Source: Corynebacterium kalinowskii
GTDB taxonomy: Bacteria; Actinomycetota; Actinomycetes; Mycobacteriales; Mycobacteriaceae
Direction of reading: 5' to 3'
NCBI RefSeq assembly: GCF_009734385.1
Contig: NZ_CP046452.1
Location: 1,178,001 to 1,242,000, forward strand
Length of the DNA stretch: 64,000 nucleotides
The first letter of the stretch is position 1. Each line of letters opens with the position of its first letter. The position numbers were made by a program, and so were the translations under genes. The notes under the pieces are model-generated. The model saw nothing but the letters and a program-made list of their open reading frames with translations, was not told the DNA's origin and made no database searches. Below are positions 44,938 to 54,269 of the stretch, piece after piece.

Positions 44938-46514
44938 CGCGCCACCTCCGCATCGAAATCCATCACACGATCCGCGATTGCGCGCCAGCTGCGGGAGGTG
45001 GTGAGGACGATGGTGAGACGATGTTTGCGCAGTTGCGCGACATTCCGAGCAACTTCGTCCAAGGTGACGGCGTCGAGACCGGTCGTTGGGTCATCCAAGA
45101 CGAGTACTTGCGGATTGAGCGCGAGTGCCCGGGCGAGTGCGACGCGTTGGCGTTGTCCGCCGGAAAGGTTCAGACCAGCCTCACCAATAGCAGCCTGTGG
45201 CAGTTCACCATGGGCACCGTAGCCGCCTAGTCGAGTGACGATGTCGGTGCATGCGGCAGCCCGCAGGGCTTCGTGGACGAGTGGGGCTGAGCCGGTTGGA
45301 TCGATGTTGTCTACCAGCGTGCCTTCGAAAATGTTTGCAGCGTGTGGCGCGCGAATCGCCCCGAGTTTATTCAGCTCCTGCTCTGCTCGCTCTTGGGCAG
45401 CAGAATCCTGCGCGATCCACACCTCCAAGCCCACTCGATGGGAAGCGCTCCCCAATTCATGGGTTTCGATTGGAGACGCGCCTTCGAGCAGGTCGATAGC
45501 ACGCGTAGCTGAAGCTGAGGCTCGGGCCCAAAATTCCGTAAAGAAGCCGAGAGCGTGACCTGTCACCGTGAGCGCAGGAGGAGCGAGCAACGTGACGGTG
45601 AAGAACTCACCAGCAGTGATCTTGCCGGAAACTGCGAACCAGCCGGCAATTGCCAGTACCGCGATGTTAGCTACCAACGGAACGATCTGACGCAAGAATG
45701 TGGTTACCGCAGCCACACTCGCATCCTTGATCATGGCATCAAGAGCGCTGCGGGCGGCGACAGAAAAAGCGCGCTCGCTCTCTTCCACCGCGCCGAGACC
45801 CTTCAGTACCCGGGAACCCTGGGCGTAATCAGTGGCCAGCGAAATCGACGCAGCCTCAGCTGTACGACGGTTACTGGATGCGCGGGAAATTGCCTTTCCT
45901 GTGAAATATGAAGCGATCGCAGTACCAATCCCGCCACAAAGCACAATCAAAGACAACGGAAGAGAGAATTGGCCCACGACGACAGCTGTTGAGGCTAAAT
46001 AGGCCACCATCCCCAGGGGGAAGTTCAACACCTGTTTGACGTCGCTGAGCTGTTGGATATCCTCGTCGGTCGTGTTGAGCAACTCCCCGGGCGTCTTATC
46101 CACCTTGGTCCGAATGAGCTTGGCGATCAGTTCCAATCGCAGGTCGTGCGCGATGCGTGCTGCGGACAAGGAGGTAAGGGAGTCCCCCGTCGCGTCGAGG
46201 AAGAACATGAGTACCAGAGTGCACGCCACCGCTCCTACTGCGGTTAACACCTGGGCAACGTCCGCGTGTGGAATCACGTTATCGACGCCGTAGCCGATGA
46301 TGCGAGACATGAGCGCTGCGTTTGCCGAGGACAGCGTCCAGCACGCGAATAGCATCCAGAAAGCAGTGCGATGGCTCATGAGGGTTTTTCGAACTAATGA
46401 CCGTGCGGTGGTGGCGCTCGACATCAGCGGGCGTGGTGGCACGGGAGGTTGTTCCGGCACGAACCAGGCCCAGGTCCGCATGCGTGGCGGAACTTTCGAC
46501 GGTGGGGTGAACAT
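44934..46514 (-). CDS. ABC exporter half-transporter lacking Walker A
   Basis: A 526-residue half-transporter. It has six helices up to about residue 330, then a shortened nucleotide domain. After the membrane part the sequence goes straight to a Q-loop-like region (PHAANIFEGTLVDNID), with no glycine-rich Walker A or preceding A-loop. The signature LSGGQRQRVALARAL and Walker B VLVLDDPTTGLD are intact apart from Asp in place of the usual catalytic Glu. The H-loop position reads VLTTSRSW, without His. It can therefore supply only the signature half of an ATP site. About 60-80 residues are missing relative to the family, in frame, and it is not a recent frameshift as far as I can see. Confidence 0.88.
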   Translation of the reverse strand: MFTPPSKVPPRMRTWAWFVPEQPPVPPRPLMSSATTARSLVRKTLMSHRTAFWMLFACWTLSSANAALMSRIIGYGVDNVIPHADVAQVLTAVGAVACTLVLMFFLDATGDSLTSLSAARIAHDLRLELIAKLIRTKVDKTPGELLNTTDEDIQQLSDVKQVLNFPLGMVAYLASTAVVVGQFSLPLSLIVLCGGIGTAIASYFTGKAISRASSNRRTAEAASISLATDYAQGSRVLKGLGAVEESERAFSVAARSALDAMIKDASVAAVTTFLRQIVPLVANIAVLAIAGWFAVSGKITAGEFFTVTLLAPPALTVTGHALGFFTEFWARASASATRAIDLLEGASPIETHELGSASHRVGLEVWIAQDSAAQERAEQELNKLGAIRAPHAANIFEGTLVDNIDPTGSAPLVHEALRAAACTDIVTRLGGYGAHGELPQAAIGEAGLNLSGGQRQRVALARALALNPQVLVLDDPTTGLDAVTLDEVARNVAQLRKHRLTIVLTTSRSWRAIADRVMDFDAEVAR

Positions 46515-46636
46515 GAGAACTGAGGATACCCTAATTACGTCCGTGGAACTTAACTTGACCTGCAGATTTGTTTTTGTTTGCCACTTCGGGCTATTGTTTA
46601 CGAGTGCCCAGCCGAGAGGCTGAAAACAATCACCCT

Positions 46637-46722
46637 GCCCGGGTGGCGGAATGGCAGACGCGCTAGCTTGAGGTGCTAGTGTCCTACTAATGGACGTGGG
46701 GGTTCAAGTCCCCCCTCGGGCA
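46637..46722 (+). tRNA. tRNA-Leu, anticodon GAG
   Basis: An 86-base class II tRNA. The acceptor stem GCCCGGG pairs with CTCGGGC (one G-U). The D arm is GGCGGAATGGCAGACGC, the anticodon stem CTAGC/GCTAG holds loop TTGAGGT, the variable arm TGTCCTACTAATGGACG is long, and the T arm is GGGGGTTCAAGTCCCCC. Discriminator A is at 46722. The CCA end is not encoded. It reads CUC/CUU leucine codons. It stands alone between the ABC exporter and DUF5129 genes. Confidence 0.97.
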
Positions 46723-46729
46723 CAAAATG

Positions 46730-46762
46730 AAAACCCTGGTCAGCAATGGCCAGGGTTTTTTC
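46730..46762. terminator. Bidirectional terminator after tRNA-Leu and the DUF5129 gene
   Basis: The inverted repeat AAAACCCTGG (46730-46739) and CCAGGGTTTT (46750-46759) is followed by a run of six T on plus and flanked by A residues that give T on minus. It sits between the tRNA 3' end and the converging gene at 46767. Confidence 0.85.
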
Positions 46763-46766
46763 GTTG

Positions 46767-48212
46767 CTAGAAGCTCGACGAACCACCCGCGCCACTGAAT
46801 CCCGAGCTGAATGAGGAATTGGTCGAACTCGATACTTCGGCTTGCGCAGCCACTGCATCGCTATGCCAGGTACTGAGAGCCCAGTACGGGACAAAGTCGG
46901 CATAGCCATAGCCAGGGCGGTAGTTCTGATCGTAGATAGCTGGCGCTTCCGGCTGGGTCTTAGGTTTCTTCACGTCGGAGAATTCCTGGGCCTTCAGCGT
47001 GGTGAGCGCGGCTTGATAGTCGGAAAGCAGTCGGGCGTAGCGCTCGACGAAATTGGGCTCAGCAACGTCCCGGAGTAGCGCGTCCGCTTCTGCCCTAGCT
47101 TGCGTCAAGGCAACAAACAGCCCCGAATCCGTATTGGTCACGGCGCCCTGCGCGGCAACGATGTCAGCTCGAAGTTCGGTGGTTTCTTGCTTGCGCACCA
47201 CCTCATCTCCGTTTTCAAGCTTGAATAGCGCGTCGATATTGCCTTCGGCGTACCCGACCTTGCGGGCAACCTCGGCCGCCGAGCCAATCTCTTCAGCTTG
47301 TGCCAGGATCTGCTTCGGTTCCGCCGAGGTTGTTAGCCCGCCAAACCGGTCCACTTGGTCGTGCAAGTCCAGGAAGTGGTCCCGTACTTCTGCCCACTGC
47401 GAGCGGAGCGTGGCGTGCGCCAGCGGTGAGGTCAGTGAGTTAGCACGGATATCGATACCGTCGAGACGCTGCGCCAACTCGCCATACTCCTTTGAGACAA
47501 ACGCCAAGTCCTCCCGCGCCTGAGCCAGCTTCTTCTCCCGCTTTTGGCGGGCGGCGGCCCAGATTCCACTACCCAAAACCAAGCCGCCTCCCGTGACAAG
47601 GCCACTGACCACGCTGGCTGCCGTACGATCAGATTCTGCGGACTCGATCCGAGATTCCGCAAGCTTTTCGACGTCCGTCGCCTCCCGCACACCTGCAAAC
47701 AGGCCTGCTGGGATGTTGTTATCCTTCACACCCGGCTTGATCGCATCCAAGGATTTGTCAAGATGACTTCCTTCACGCAGGTCAAGGTCATCAGCCACGT
47801 CTTCGCCCGCAAAGACGAAAGCTTGCCGGGGATCTAAGCCAACACCCACGATGAGCACGCCATCGGCGAACTTATCCTTCCCAATCAGTTCTGGGCGGTT
47901 GTCCCTCAGGTACTCCTCCACCGAGTCGTTGACATTGTCACGGTTCTTGTCAAAAACGATGTAGTGGAGTTGCTGGACGCTGGAGACGGTGTCGATGGAG
48001 CCGGCGTCGCGAAGCATGCGTGCTTCATCGCTTTCATTAAGGATGTTCCCTGGGTCGTGGACTTCGACCTTGCTGATGCCGTGCTGGATCGGCGCAGTGA
48101 CTGCCACTTCGGAAGGTTCTGGCACATCGACTAAGGAGTATGCGGTCGCGGCCGCACCCCCGCCTAAGAGGGTGGCTAAGGCAGCCGTTGCGATGAGGGA
48201 TTTTGCTTTCAT
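46767..48212 (-). CDS. TPM-like (DUF5129) membrane-anchored protein
   Basis: A 481-residue protein. It has an N-terminal signal or anchor (KSLIATAALATLLGGGAAAT), then an extracytoplasmic TPM-like domain (about 45-190: VEVHDPGNILNESDEARML, YIVFDKNRDN, ADGVLIVGVGLDPRQAFVFA). A membrane helix follows near 203-225 (VVSGLVTGGGLVLGSGIWAA), then a long charged coiled-coil region. The C-terminus is low-complexity Ser/Gly/Phe (SSFSSGFSGAGGSSSF), as in other TPM proteins. TPM domains are linked to photosystem repair in plants, but in actinobacteria the role is unknown. Confidence 0.8.
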   Translation of the reverse strand: MKAKSLIATAALATLLGGGAAATAYSLVDVPEPSEVAVTAPIQHGISKVEVHDPGNILNESDEARMLRDAGSIDTVSSVQQLHYIVFDKNRDNVNDSVEEYLRDNRPELIGKDKFADGVLIVGVGLDPRQAFVFAGEDVADDLDLREGSHLDKSLDAIKPGVKDNNIPAGLFAGVREATDVEKLAESRIESAESDRTAASVVSGLVTGGGLVLGSGIWAAARQKREKKLAQAREDLAFVSKEYGELAQRLDGIDIRANSLTSPLAHATLRSQWAEVRDHFLDLHDQVDRFGGLTTSAEPKQILAQAEEIGSAAEVARKVGYAEGNIDALFKLENGDEVVRKQETTELRADIVAAQGAVTNTDSGLFVALTQARAEADALLRDVAEPNFVERYARLLSDYQAALTTLKAQEFSDVKKPKTQPEAPAIYDQNYRPGYGYADFVPYWALSTWHSDAVAAQAEVSSSTNSSFSSGFSGAGGSSSF

Positions 48213-48273
48213 AGCTCCACTTTAGGTGGTATCTGGTCGCGGAGCCGCGGGTTCTGTGTGGTTGACTAGCACT

Positions 48274-49731
48274 ATGTCGATTGATCCAAAAGAGCTGGCT
48301 GTTTGCCTCAACGTGCTGGAGCAAGCCGGTTCCCTCGACCCCACCTCTGAGGACTCTGTGACGCTGCAACGCGCTGTGGGCAAGCTGTTCAAGGAGGTCA
48401 AGCGGCAGCGCCGCGCGAAGGCAAAGTCGGAGCGTCGAGAAGCCGACGAGGCGGTATTCGCCAGGACCGCGACGGCGAACCCGCAGCGTATCGACGACGA
48501 GACCGCCGGTATTCTCGTCCGTCCCGCCGGCGCAGAACCGGTCGCACTCGAGCGCGGAGCGGTGGCAACACCGCACGGCTGGGCTGGCGAGCTGTACCGG
48601 GCGCAGAACTGCTACGTGTGTAAAAAGCCCTACACGCTGGTGGATTCCTTTCACCACCAACTGTGCCCGGATTGCGCTGCGGACAACCGCGCACGTCGCG
48701 ACGCCCGAGTAGACCTCACTGGGAGGCGTGCGTTGCTCACCGGTGGGCGCGCCAAGATCGGTATGTACATTGCGTTGAAGCTGCTTCGCGACGGCGCCGA
48801 CGTCACGATTACCACGCGGTTCCCCAAAGACGCGGTGCGCCGATTCACAGCTATTGGAGATAGCTCTGAGTGGCTGGAACGCCTGCATGTAGTGGGCATT
48901 GACCTGCGTAATCCAGCACAGGTAGCCGACTTGGCAGATCATGTAGCTGCCCAAGGCCCGTTGGACATTCTTATCAACAACGCAGCGCAAACGGTGCGCC
49001 GCTCCCCTGGCGCATATTCCGGGTTAGTCGATGCCGAGATGGTGGCGCTTGAAGGAAAACAACAGGGCGTGGACATGCTCGCGCTTGGTCGCTCGTCGGA
49101 TCTGCACCCGGCTGCTTTGGTCTCTGGTGGTGGAGCAACCCACGCGGAATTGTTGGCCCACGAGGCCCTGCTCGGCGGATCGGCCTCCTTGGACCGAATT
49201 GAAGCAGGTACCGCGATTGATGCCGGTGGCCTCATCCCGGACCTGGTGTCGCACAACTCCTGGGTCGCGACCATTGGAGAGGTCGATCCGCTCGAGCTAC
49301 TCGAAGTGCAGCTGTGTAACCAGACGGCGCCGTTCATCCTGGTCAACAGATTGCGACCGGCACTTGAGGCCTCTAAGTTCCGTCGCAAGTACGTGGTGAA
49401 CGTCTCCGCGATGGAAGGAGTCTTCGGGCGCGGATACAAGGGACCGGGACACCCGCACACCAACATGTCCAAGGCAGCACTGAACATGCTCACACGTACC
49501 GCTGCGGGAGAGCTGTTCAAACACGGCATCCTCATGACCGCAGTGGACACTGGCTGGATCACCGACGAACGTCCCCACACCACCAAGGAACGCCTAGCGA
49601 CTGAAGGATTCAAAGCTCCGCTGGATCTTGTCGATGGTGCCGCCCGGGTCTACGACCCCATCGTCCAAGGCGAAAACGGCGTCGACCTGTATGGCTGCTT
49701 CCTGAAAGACTACCGACCTCACCCGTGGTAG
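48274..49731 (+). CDS. Short-chain dehydrogenase-like protein with N-terminal Cys4 zinc ribbon
   Basis: A 485-residue fusion. Residues 1-100 are helical and charged. A CxxC-x14-CxxC zinc ribbon follows (Cys113, 116, 131, 134). From about 145 there is a Rossmann dehydrogenase domain with TGGRAKIG (156-163) and the LDILINNAAQT motif. An unusual insertion of about 100 residues follows NNAAQT. The catalytic YxxxK is replaced by HTNMSK, with no Tyr at the expected place, although an upstream Ser (VSAMEGVFG) and the Lys are kept. Substrate unknown. ATG 48274 gives MSIDPKELA; the longer frame is less convincing. Confidence 0.8.
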   Translation: MSIDPKELAVCLNVLEQAGSLDPTSEDSVTLQRAVGKLFKEVKRQRRAKAKSERREADEAVFARTATANPQRIDDETAGILVRPAGAEPVALERGAVATPHGWAGELYRAQNCYVCKKPYTLVDSFHHQLCPDCAADNRARRDARVDLTGRRALLTGGRAKIGMYIALKLLRDGADVTITTRFPKDAVRRFTAIGDSSEWLERLHVVGIDLRNPAQVADLADHVAAQGPLDILINNAAQTVRRSPGAYSGLVDAEMVALEGKQQGVDMLALGRSSDLHPAALVSGGGATHAELLAHEALLGGSASLDRIEAGTAIDAGGLIPDLVSHNSWVATIGEVDPLELLEVQLCNQTAPFILVNRLRPALEASKFRRKYVVNVSAMEGVFGRGYKGPGHPHTNMSKAALNMLTRTAAGELFKHGILMTAVDTGWITDERPHTTKERLATEGFKAPLDLVDGAARVYDPIVQGENGVDLYGCFLKDYRPHPW

Positions 49732-49742
49732 CCTGACGCTTT

Positions 49743-50348
49743 GTGATTAGGTCTGCTGAATTCTCCGATATTCCAGTCATCGCTGAGCTGATGGCTACCG
49801 CCTTCTGGGATGACGATGCGTTTCGCAGGTACTTCAAGGGCTTTGCAGGTGTGGATCGCGCGGTGGGCGCCGAGGAGCGTCGAAAAGCGCTTGCCCCCAT
49901 TTTCGCCCGCCAGCTGGAAGTCGAGTACGTCCCCGAGGGCGTAGTTGACGTCTTCGAAGACGACGGCGAGATTCTGGGTGCTGCCAGCTGGAACTCACCA
50001 TTCGAACGCGGAGGGTTCAATTTCGGCTCGTACGTGCGTATGTATGGCGCTCACTCGTTCCGCATGGCGATTCGTGACGCCTATTCCAAGCGCTACCACC
50101 CTGCTGAGCCGCACTGGTATCTCTATACCATCGTGGTCTCCCCTGATGCGCAGGGGCGCGGGATTGGTTCTCAGCTGTTGGGGCATGGCTTGCAGCGCGC
50201 AGATGACTCCGGCCATGGAGTCTATCTTGAGGCCACCACACCAGGCTCCCGGCGGCTGTATGAGCGACATGGGTTCGAAGTGAAAGCGGAAATCCCCACC
50301 CCGGACGCGTGGGCGAACGAGGTGGGGATGTTTCGGCCGACTCTCTAG
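49743..50348 (+). CDS. GNAT-family N-acetyltransferase
   Basis: A 201-residue acetyltransferase. The acetyl-CoA-binding motif A is clear (YTIVVSPDAQGRGIGSQLLG, with the Q-G-R-G-I-G loop), followed by YLEATTPGSRRLYERHGFEV (motif B). It resembles the puromycin-acetyltransferase-like branch, with an aromatic-rich mid-region EPHWYLYTI. The start is GTG 49743, 11 bases after the dehydrogenase. It converges on the cupin gene with a 4-base overlap at the stops. Substrate unknown. Confidence 0.88.
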   Translation: MIRSAEFSDIPVIAELMATAFWDDDAFRRYFKGFAGVDRAVGAEERRKALAPIFARQLEVEYVPEGVVDVFEDDGEILGAASWNSPFERGGFNFGSYVRMYGAHSFRMAIRDAYSKRYHPAEPHWYLYTIVVSPDAQGRGIGSQLLGHGLQRADDSGHGVYLEATTPGSRRLYERHGFEVKAEIPTPDAWANEVGMFRPTL

Positions 50349-50770
50349 TGCTGCTCGTTAGGGTCGTTGTCAGCGTCTTCCTTGGTCTTGTGCACGGTAC
50401 CTGGCTTGTGGTCGGGGGCTGCGTAAATGGAATAAACCTTGAGTGGTTCGTCGCCTTCATTGACCACGTTGTGCCACTTGCCTGCGGGCACAAAGATAGC
50501 CCAATCGTCTTCGACGACCTGGTCAACGTCCAGGTTGTTCTCGTCATCACCGATCATGACGTGGCCCTTGCCCGCTTCTACGCGCAAGAACTGGTCATGA
50601 TCCTCATGAACCTCAGCGCCGATCTCGCCGCCAGCTGGAATCGACATCACGGTCATCTGGAGGAACTTGCCAGTCCAGAGGGTATCGCGAAAATTCTCGT
50701 TATCTAGGGTTGCCTTTTCAATGTCCAAGACGTACGGGTTTGGTCCGTGGTCCTTCAGCAAATCAGTCAT
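50345..50770 (-). CDS. Single-domain cupin protein
   Basis: A 141-residue cupin. Motif 1 reads GAEVHEDHDQFLRVEAGKGH (metal ligands His, His, then Gln/Glu) and motif 2 VPAGKWHNVVN (metal His). The C-terminal 25 residues are highly charged (HKTKEDADNDPNEQH). It could be a small dioxygenase or isomerase, or a metabolite-binding protein; nothing nearby decides which. The intergenic region upstream (50771-50861) shows no clear structure. Confidence 0.88.
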   Translation of the reverse strand: MTDLLKDHGPNPYVLDIEKATLDNENFRDTLWTGKFLQMTVMSIPAGGEIGAEVHEDHDQFLRVEAGKGHVMIGDDENNLDVDQVVEDDWAIFVPAGKWHNVVNEGDEPLKVYSIYAAPDHKPGTVHKTKEDADNDPNEQH

Positions 50771-50861
50771 GCTGGGCTCCTTTGCTCTTCAATGACAGGT
50801 TATGACACCCCAGTGTACTGGACTTAATCGATCCTAGCTAGAACAGGTGTTTGCATACAGT

Positions 50862-51959
50862 CTATGGCTCGGAAACCGCATCAAAGGCTGCGAGCACCTC
50901 TTGCGCCGCTAACGTAGCGGTGATTTCGCCTTGCCTGAGCTGGTGTTCCACGCGCTTCTGCGTCTCCACGACATTCAGATTCGTGTTGAGCCGCTGCAGT
51001 AGCGTCTCGTGGACCATCGACCACATCCACCCCACCTGCTGCTCACGGCGGCGCTCCTCAAACTGGCCTGAATCCTGCATCACCTTGTGGTGCTCCATGA
51101 CGTGGCCCCAGAATTCATCGATGCCCTCATGTTCCACCGCGGACATGGTGATCGTCGGCGGGTGCCAGAGCTCATTCTCGGATCGCACCATGCGCATTGC
51201 GGCTGCCAGTTCGCGGGCAGCACGCTTCGCAGGCTTTAGATTAGGTCCGTCGGCCTTGTTGATGGCCACTATCTCAGCCATCTCCAGCACGCCCTTCTTA
51301 ATGCCCTGCAGCTGGTCACCGGCGCCAGCGAGTGCTAGGAAACAGAACACGTCGACCATCTGAGATACCGCAACTTCGGATTGGCCGACACCGACAGTCT
51401 CGACGATGATGACGTCGTACCCAGCTGCCTCAAAGACGACCATGGACTCACGCGTCGCCTTTGCCACGCCACCGAGGGTGCCCGCCGACGGCGAAGGACG
51501 GATGAAGGCGTTGTCCTCGGCAGACAGCTTGGCCATGCGAGTCTTATCGCCAAGAATTGAGCCGCGGGTCTTGGTCGAGGAAGGATCGATGGCCAGCACG
51601 GCAACCCGATGCCCTTCTCGAATCAGCTTCATACCCAAGGTTTCAATGGTCGTGGACTTTCCCACACCCGGCACACCAGTCAAACCCACGCGCAGCGCTT
51701 TGCCAGAATGCGGCAGCAGCCTGACCAGCAACTCCTGGGCGAGCACGCGGTGTGCCGGAGCAGATGATTCGAGCAGGGTCACCGCGCGGGCGATCTGGGT
51801 CCGGTCGCCGGCGAGGACGGCCTCGTAAAGCTTATCGACGTCGATACGCTGGCGAGCCCGCTTGACCACCTCCGGTGCAACTGCTGTTTGCGCACCCAAG
51901 TCGGTGCCGGCGGTGGTGGTCAGGGAGCCGAGCGAATGCTCAAGGAAGTCATTGCCCAT
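50862..51959 (-). CDS. meaB: Methylmalonyl-CoA mutase GTPase chaperone MeaB (ArgK family)
   Basis: G3E GTPase that guards loading and repair of adenosylcobalamin in methylmalonyl-CoA mutase. It has 365 residues: Walker A GVPGVGKS (95-102), switch regions VLAIDPSSTKTRGSILGDKT and IVETVGVGQSEVAV, base-recognition motif NKADG, and the C-terminal dimerisation arm. It follows mutB after a 96-base gap that holds a terminator hairpin. The 11-base repeat occurs in this gene at 51830-51840. Confidence 0.96.
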   Translation of the reverse strand: MGNDFLEHSLGSLTTTAGTDLGAQTAVAPEVVKRARQRIDVDKLYEAVLAGDRTQIARAVTLLESSAPAHRVLAQELLVRLLPHSGKALRVGLTGVPGVGKSTTIETLGMKLIREGHRVAVLAIDPSSTKTRGSILGDKTRMAKLSAEDNAFIRPSPSAGTLGGVAKATRESMVVFEAAGYDVIIVETVGVGQSEVAVSQMVDVFCFLALAGAGDQLQGIKKGVLEMAEIVAINKADGPNLKPAKRAARELAAAMRMVRSENELWHPPTITMSAVEHEGIDEFWGHVMEHHKVMQDSGQFEERRREQQVGWMWSMVHETLLQRLNTNLNVVETQKRVEHQLRQGEITATLAAQEVLAAFDAVSEP

Positions 51960-51980
51960 GATGGAAAGTACTCCTATGGT

Positions 51981-51991
51981 CGTCGATAAGC
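51981..51991 (-). repeat. GCTTATCGACG repeat, intergenic copy upstream of meaB
   Basis: An exact copy on the minus strand, 22 bases before the meaB start codon and just after the mutB terminator. It lies only 140 bases from a second copy in opposite orientation inside meaB (51830-51840). Confidence 0.8.
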
Positions 51992-51995
51992 GGAT

Positions 51996-52045
51996 AAAAC
52001 ACAGCGGCGCACAAGCCCTGCAAGACAGGAGCTCATACGCCGCTG
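51996..52045 (-). terminator. Terminator or attenuator between mutB and meaB
   Basis: Perfect 8-base arms CAGCGGCG (minus strand, from 52045) and CGCCGCTG (ending at 52002) enclose a second small hairpin (CCTG/CAGG) and are followed by TGTTTTAT. It would lower meaB expression relative to the mutase subunits. Confidence 0.6.
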
Positions 52046-52055
52046 GTGGTCGAAA

Positions 52056-54263
52056 CTAGACTTCGATGTCGAAGCCCAGGTTTGCCGACAGCTTCGTCAG
52101 CATGTCGATTGCGGAGTCCGCAATGACCGTTCCTGGAGGGTAGATCGCTGCAGCGCCCATGTCGTAGAGCTCCTGGAAATCTCCTGGAGGAATAACGCCA
52201 CCGACGATGATCATGATGTCCTCGCGGCCAAGCTTGGCCAGCTCCTCCTTCAGCGCAGGCACCAGGGTGAGGTGGCCGGCAGCCAGGGAGGATACGCCCA
52301 CGACGTGGACGTCAGCGTCGACAGCGGAACGCGCTGCCTCCGCAGGGGTCTGGAACAGTGGTCCAACATCGACGTCCATGCCAAGGTCGGCGTATGCGGA
52401 TGCGATGACCTTCTGGCCACGGTCGTGACCGTCCTGGCCCATCTTGGCGATGAAGATACGCGGACGGCGACCTTCTTCCTTCTCGAAAGCATCGGCCATA
52501 GCGATAGCCTTGGTGACGTTGGACACCTCGCCTTCCTTTCCGACCTCGTCCTTATATACGCCGGACAGGGTCTTAATTTCAGCCTCGTGGCGACCAAAGA
52601 CCTTCTCGAGTGCGAGGGAAATCTCGCCCACGGTGGCCTTCGCACGCGCTGCGTCGACAGCCAGCTTCAGCAGGTTGGACTCCAGATCGCCAGCCTCGCG
52701 CTCCTCAGTCTGTGCCGCAGCGGTCAGGGCATCCAGGGTGCGCTGAACTTCAGTCTCGTCGCGCTCGGCGCGCAGGCGTACGAGCTTTTCCAACTGCTCG
52801 GTGCGAACCTTGGAGTTCTCGACCTTGAGCACCTCGATGGACTCGTCTTCGTCCACGATGTACTTGTTCACGCCGATGAGGGCCTGTCGACCGGAGTCAA
52901 TGCGAGCCTGGGTACGTGCAGCGGACTCTTCGATGCGCAGCTTTGGAATGCCCTCGATCGTAGCCTGCGCCATACCACCAGCAGCTTCAACTTCTTCGAT
53001 GTGCTTGCGAGCGCGGTTAGCGAGCTCGTTGGTCAGCCACTCGATGTAGTAAGAACCAGCCCATGGGTCAACCGGACGAACCGTGCCGGACTCCTGCTGC
53101 AGCAGCAGCTGGGTGTTACGAGCAATACGTGCGGAAAAGTCAGTAGGCAGAGCCAGTGCTTCATCCAGCGCGTTGGTGTGCAGGGACTGGGTGTGGCCCT
53201 GGGTTGCAGCCATAGCCTCGATGGCGGTACGGGAGACGTTGTTGAACACGTCCTGCGCGGTCAGGGACCAACCGGAGGTCTGCGAGTGGGTACGCAGGGA
53301 CTGGGACTTAGGGTTCTTCGGCTCGAACTTGGCCACCAGCTCGCTCCACAGCAGACGGCCAGCGCGCAGCTTGGCGATCTCCATGAAGGTGTACATCGAA
53401 ATGCCCCAGAAGAAGGACAGACGAGGCGCGAACTTGTCCACGTCCAGGCCGACGTCCTTACCAGCGCGGATGTACTCAATGCCGTCAGCAAGCGTGTACG
53501 CGAGCTCGAGGTCGGCGGTCGCGCCGGCTTCCTGGATGTGGTAGCCGGAGATGGAGATGGAGTTGAAGCGTGGCATCTTCAGCGACGTGTACTCGAAAAT
53601 GTTCGAGATGATACGCATCGAAGGCTTCGGTGGGTATATGTAGGTGTTACGAACCATGAACTCCTTCAGAATGTCGTTCTGAATGGTTCCGGCGAGCTGC
53701 TCAGGGGAAACACCCTGCTCCTCTGCTGCCACAATGTACAGCGCGAGGATCGGCAGCACAGCGCCGTTCATGGTCATGGACACGGACACGTTGCCGAGGT
53801 CGATGCCCTCGAACAGCTGGCGCATGTCCAGGATGGAGTCGATGGCCACGCCGGCCATGCCGACGTCACCGACAACGCGCTCGTTGTCGGAGTCGTAACC
53901 ACGGTGGGTTGCCAGGTCGAAAGCGACCGACAGACCCTTCTGACCAGCGGCCAAGTTGCGGCGGTAGAACGCGTTGGACTCGGCGGCCGTGGAGAAGCCA
54001 GCGTACTGGCGAATCGTCCAAGGCTGGTTGGTGTACATGGTTGGGTACGGGCCGCGCATGAATGGCGCGATGCCTGGGAAGGAATCGACTGGGTGGCCAG
54101 CCTCTGCGGCTGCGTCGCGGTCGGCGCGGGTGTACACACGCTTAACGTCGATGCCTTCAGGGGTTGCCCACACCTTGTCTGCGGTCGACGCAGCTGGGGC
54201 TTCCGTCTGGGCACCAGCGTCAGCCGTGTGCGGTACTTCGGCGAAATTCGGGATGGTAGTCAT
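52056..54263 (-). CDS. mutB: Methylmalonyl-CoA mutase large (alpha, catalytic) subunit
   Basis: Adenosylcobalamin enzyme interconverting succinyl-CoA and (R)-methylmalonyl-CoA, linking propionate metabolism and mycolate precursors to the TCA cycle. It has 735 residues. The TIM barrel has [20 protein letters not shown], the substrate loop [14 protein letters not shown], and [21 protein letters not shown] [18 protein letters not shown]. The C-terminal B12 domain carries [11 protein letters not shown] (cobalamin His), SSLAAGH and [10 protein letters not shown]. It starts 6 bases after mutA. Confidence 0.97.
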   Translation of the reverse strand: MTTIPNFAEVPHTADAGAQTEAPAASTADKVWATPEGIDVKRVYTRADRDAAAEAGHPVDSFPGIAPFMRGPYPTMYTNQPWTIRQYAGFSTAAESNAFYRRNLAAGQKGLSVAFDLATHRGYDSDNERVVGDVGMAGVAIDSILDMRQLFEGIDLGNVSVSMTMNGAVLPILALYIVAAEEQGVSPEQLAGTIQNDILKEFMVRNTYIYPPKPSMRIISNIFEYTSLKMPRFNSISISGYHIQEAGATADLELAYTLADGIEYIRAGKDVGLDVDKFAPRLSFFWGISMYTFMEIAKLRAGRLLWSELVAKFEPKNPKSQSLRTHSQTSGWSLTAQDVFNNVSRTAIEAMAATQGHTQSLHTNALDEALALPTDFSARIARNTQLLLQQESGTVRPVDPWAGSYYIEWLTNELANRARKHIEEVEAAGGMAQATIEGIPKLRIEESAARTQARIDSGRQALIGVNKYIVDEDESIEVLKVENSKVRTEQLEKLVRLRAERDETEVQRTLDALTAAAQTEEREAGDLESNLLKLAVDAARAKATVGEISLALEKVFGRHEAEIKTLSGVYKDEVGKEGEVSNVTKAIAMADAFEKEEGRRPRIFIAKMGQDGHDRGQKVIASAYADLGMDVDVGPLFQTPAEAARSAVDADVHVVGVSSLAAGHLTLVPALKEELAKLGREDIMIIVGGVIPPGDFQELYDMGAAAIYPPGTVIADSAIDMLTKLSANLGFDIEV

Positions 54264-54269
54264 ATTTCC

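Noticed and set aside
44934-46514. Second ABC half-transporter as a pseudogene
   Set aside because: The frame is intact from start to stop, its signature motif is well conserved, and its defect complements that of the coupled partner, which argues for function.
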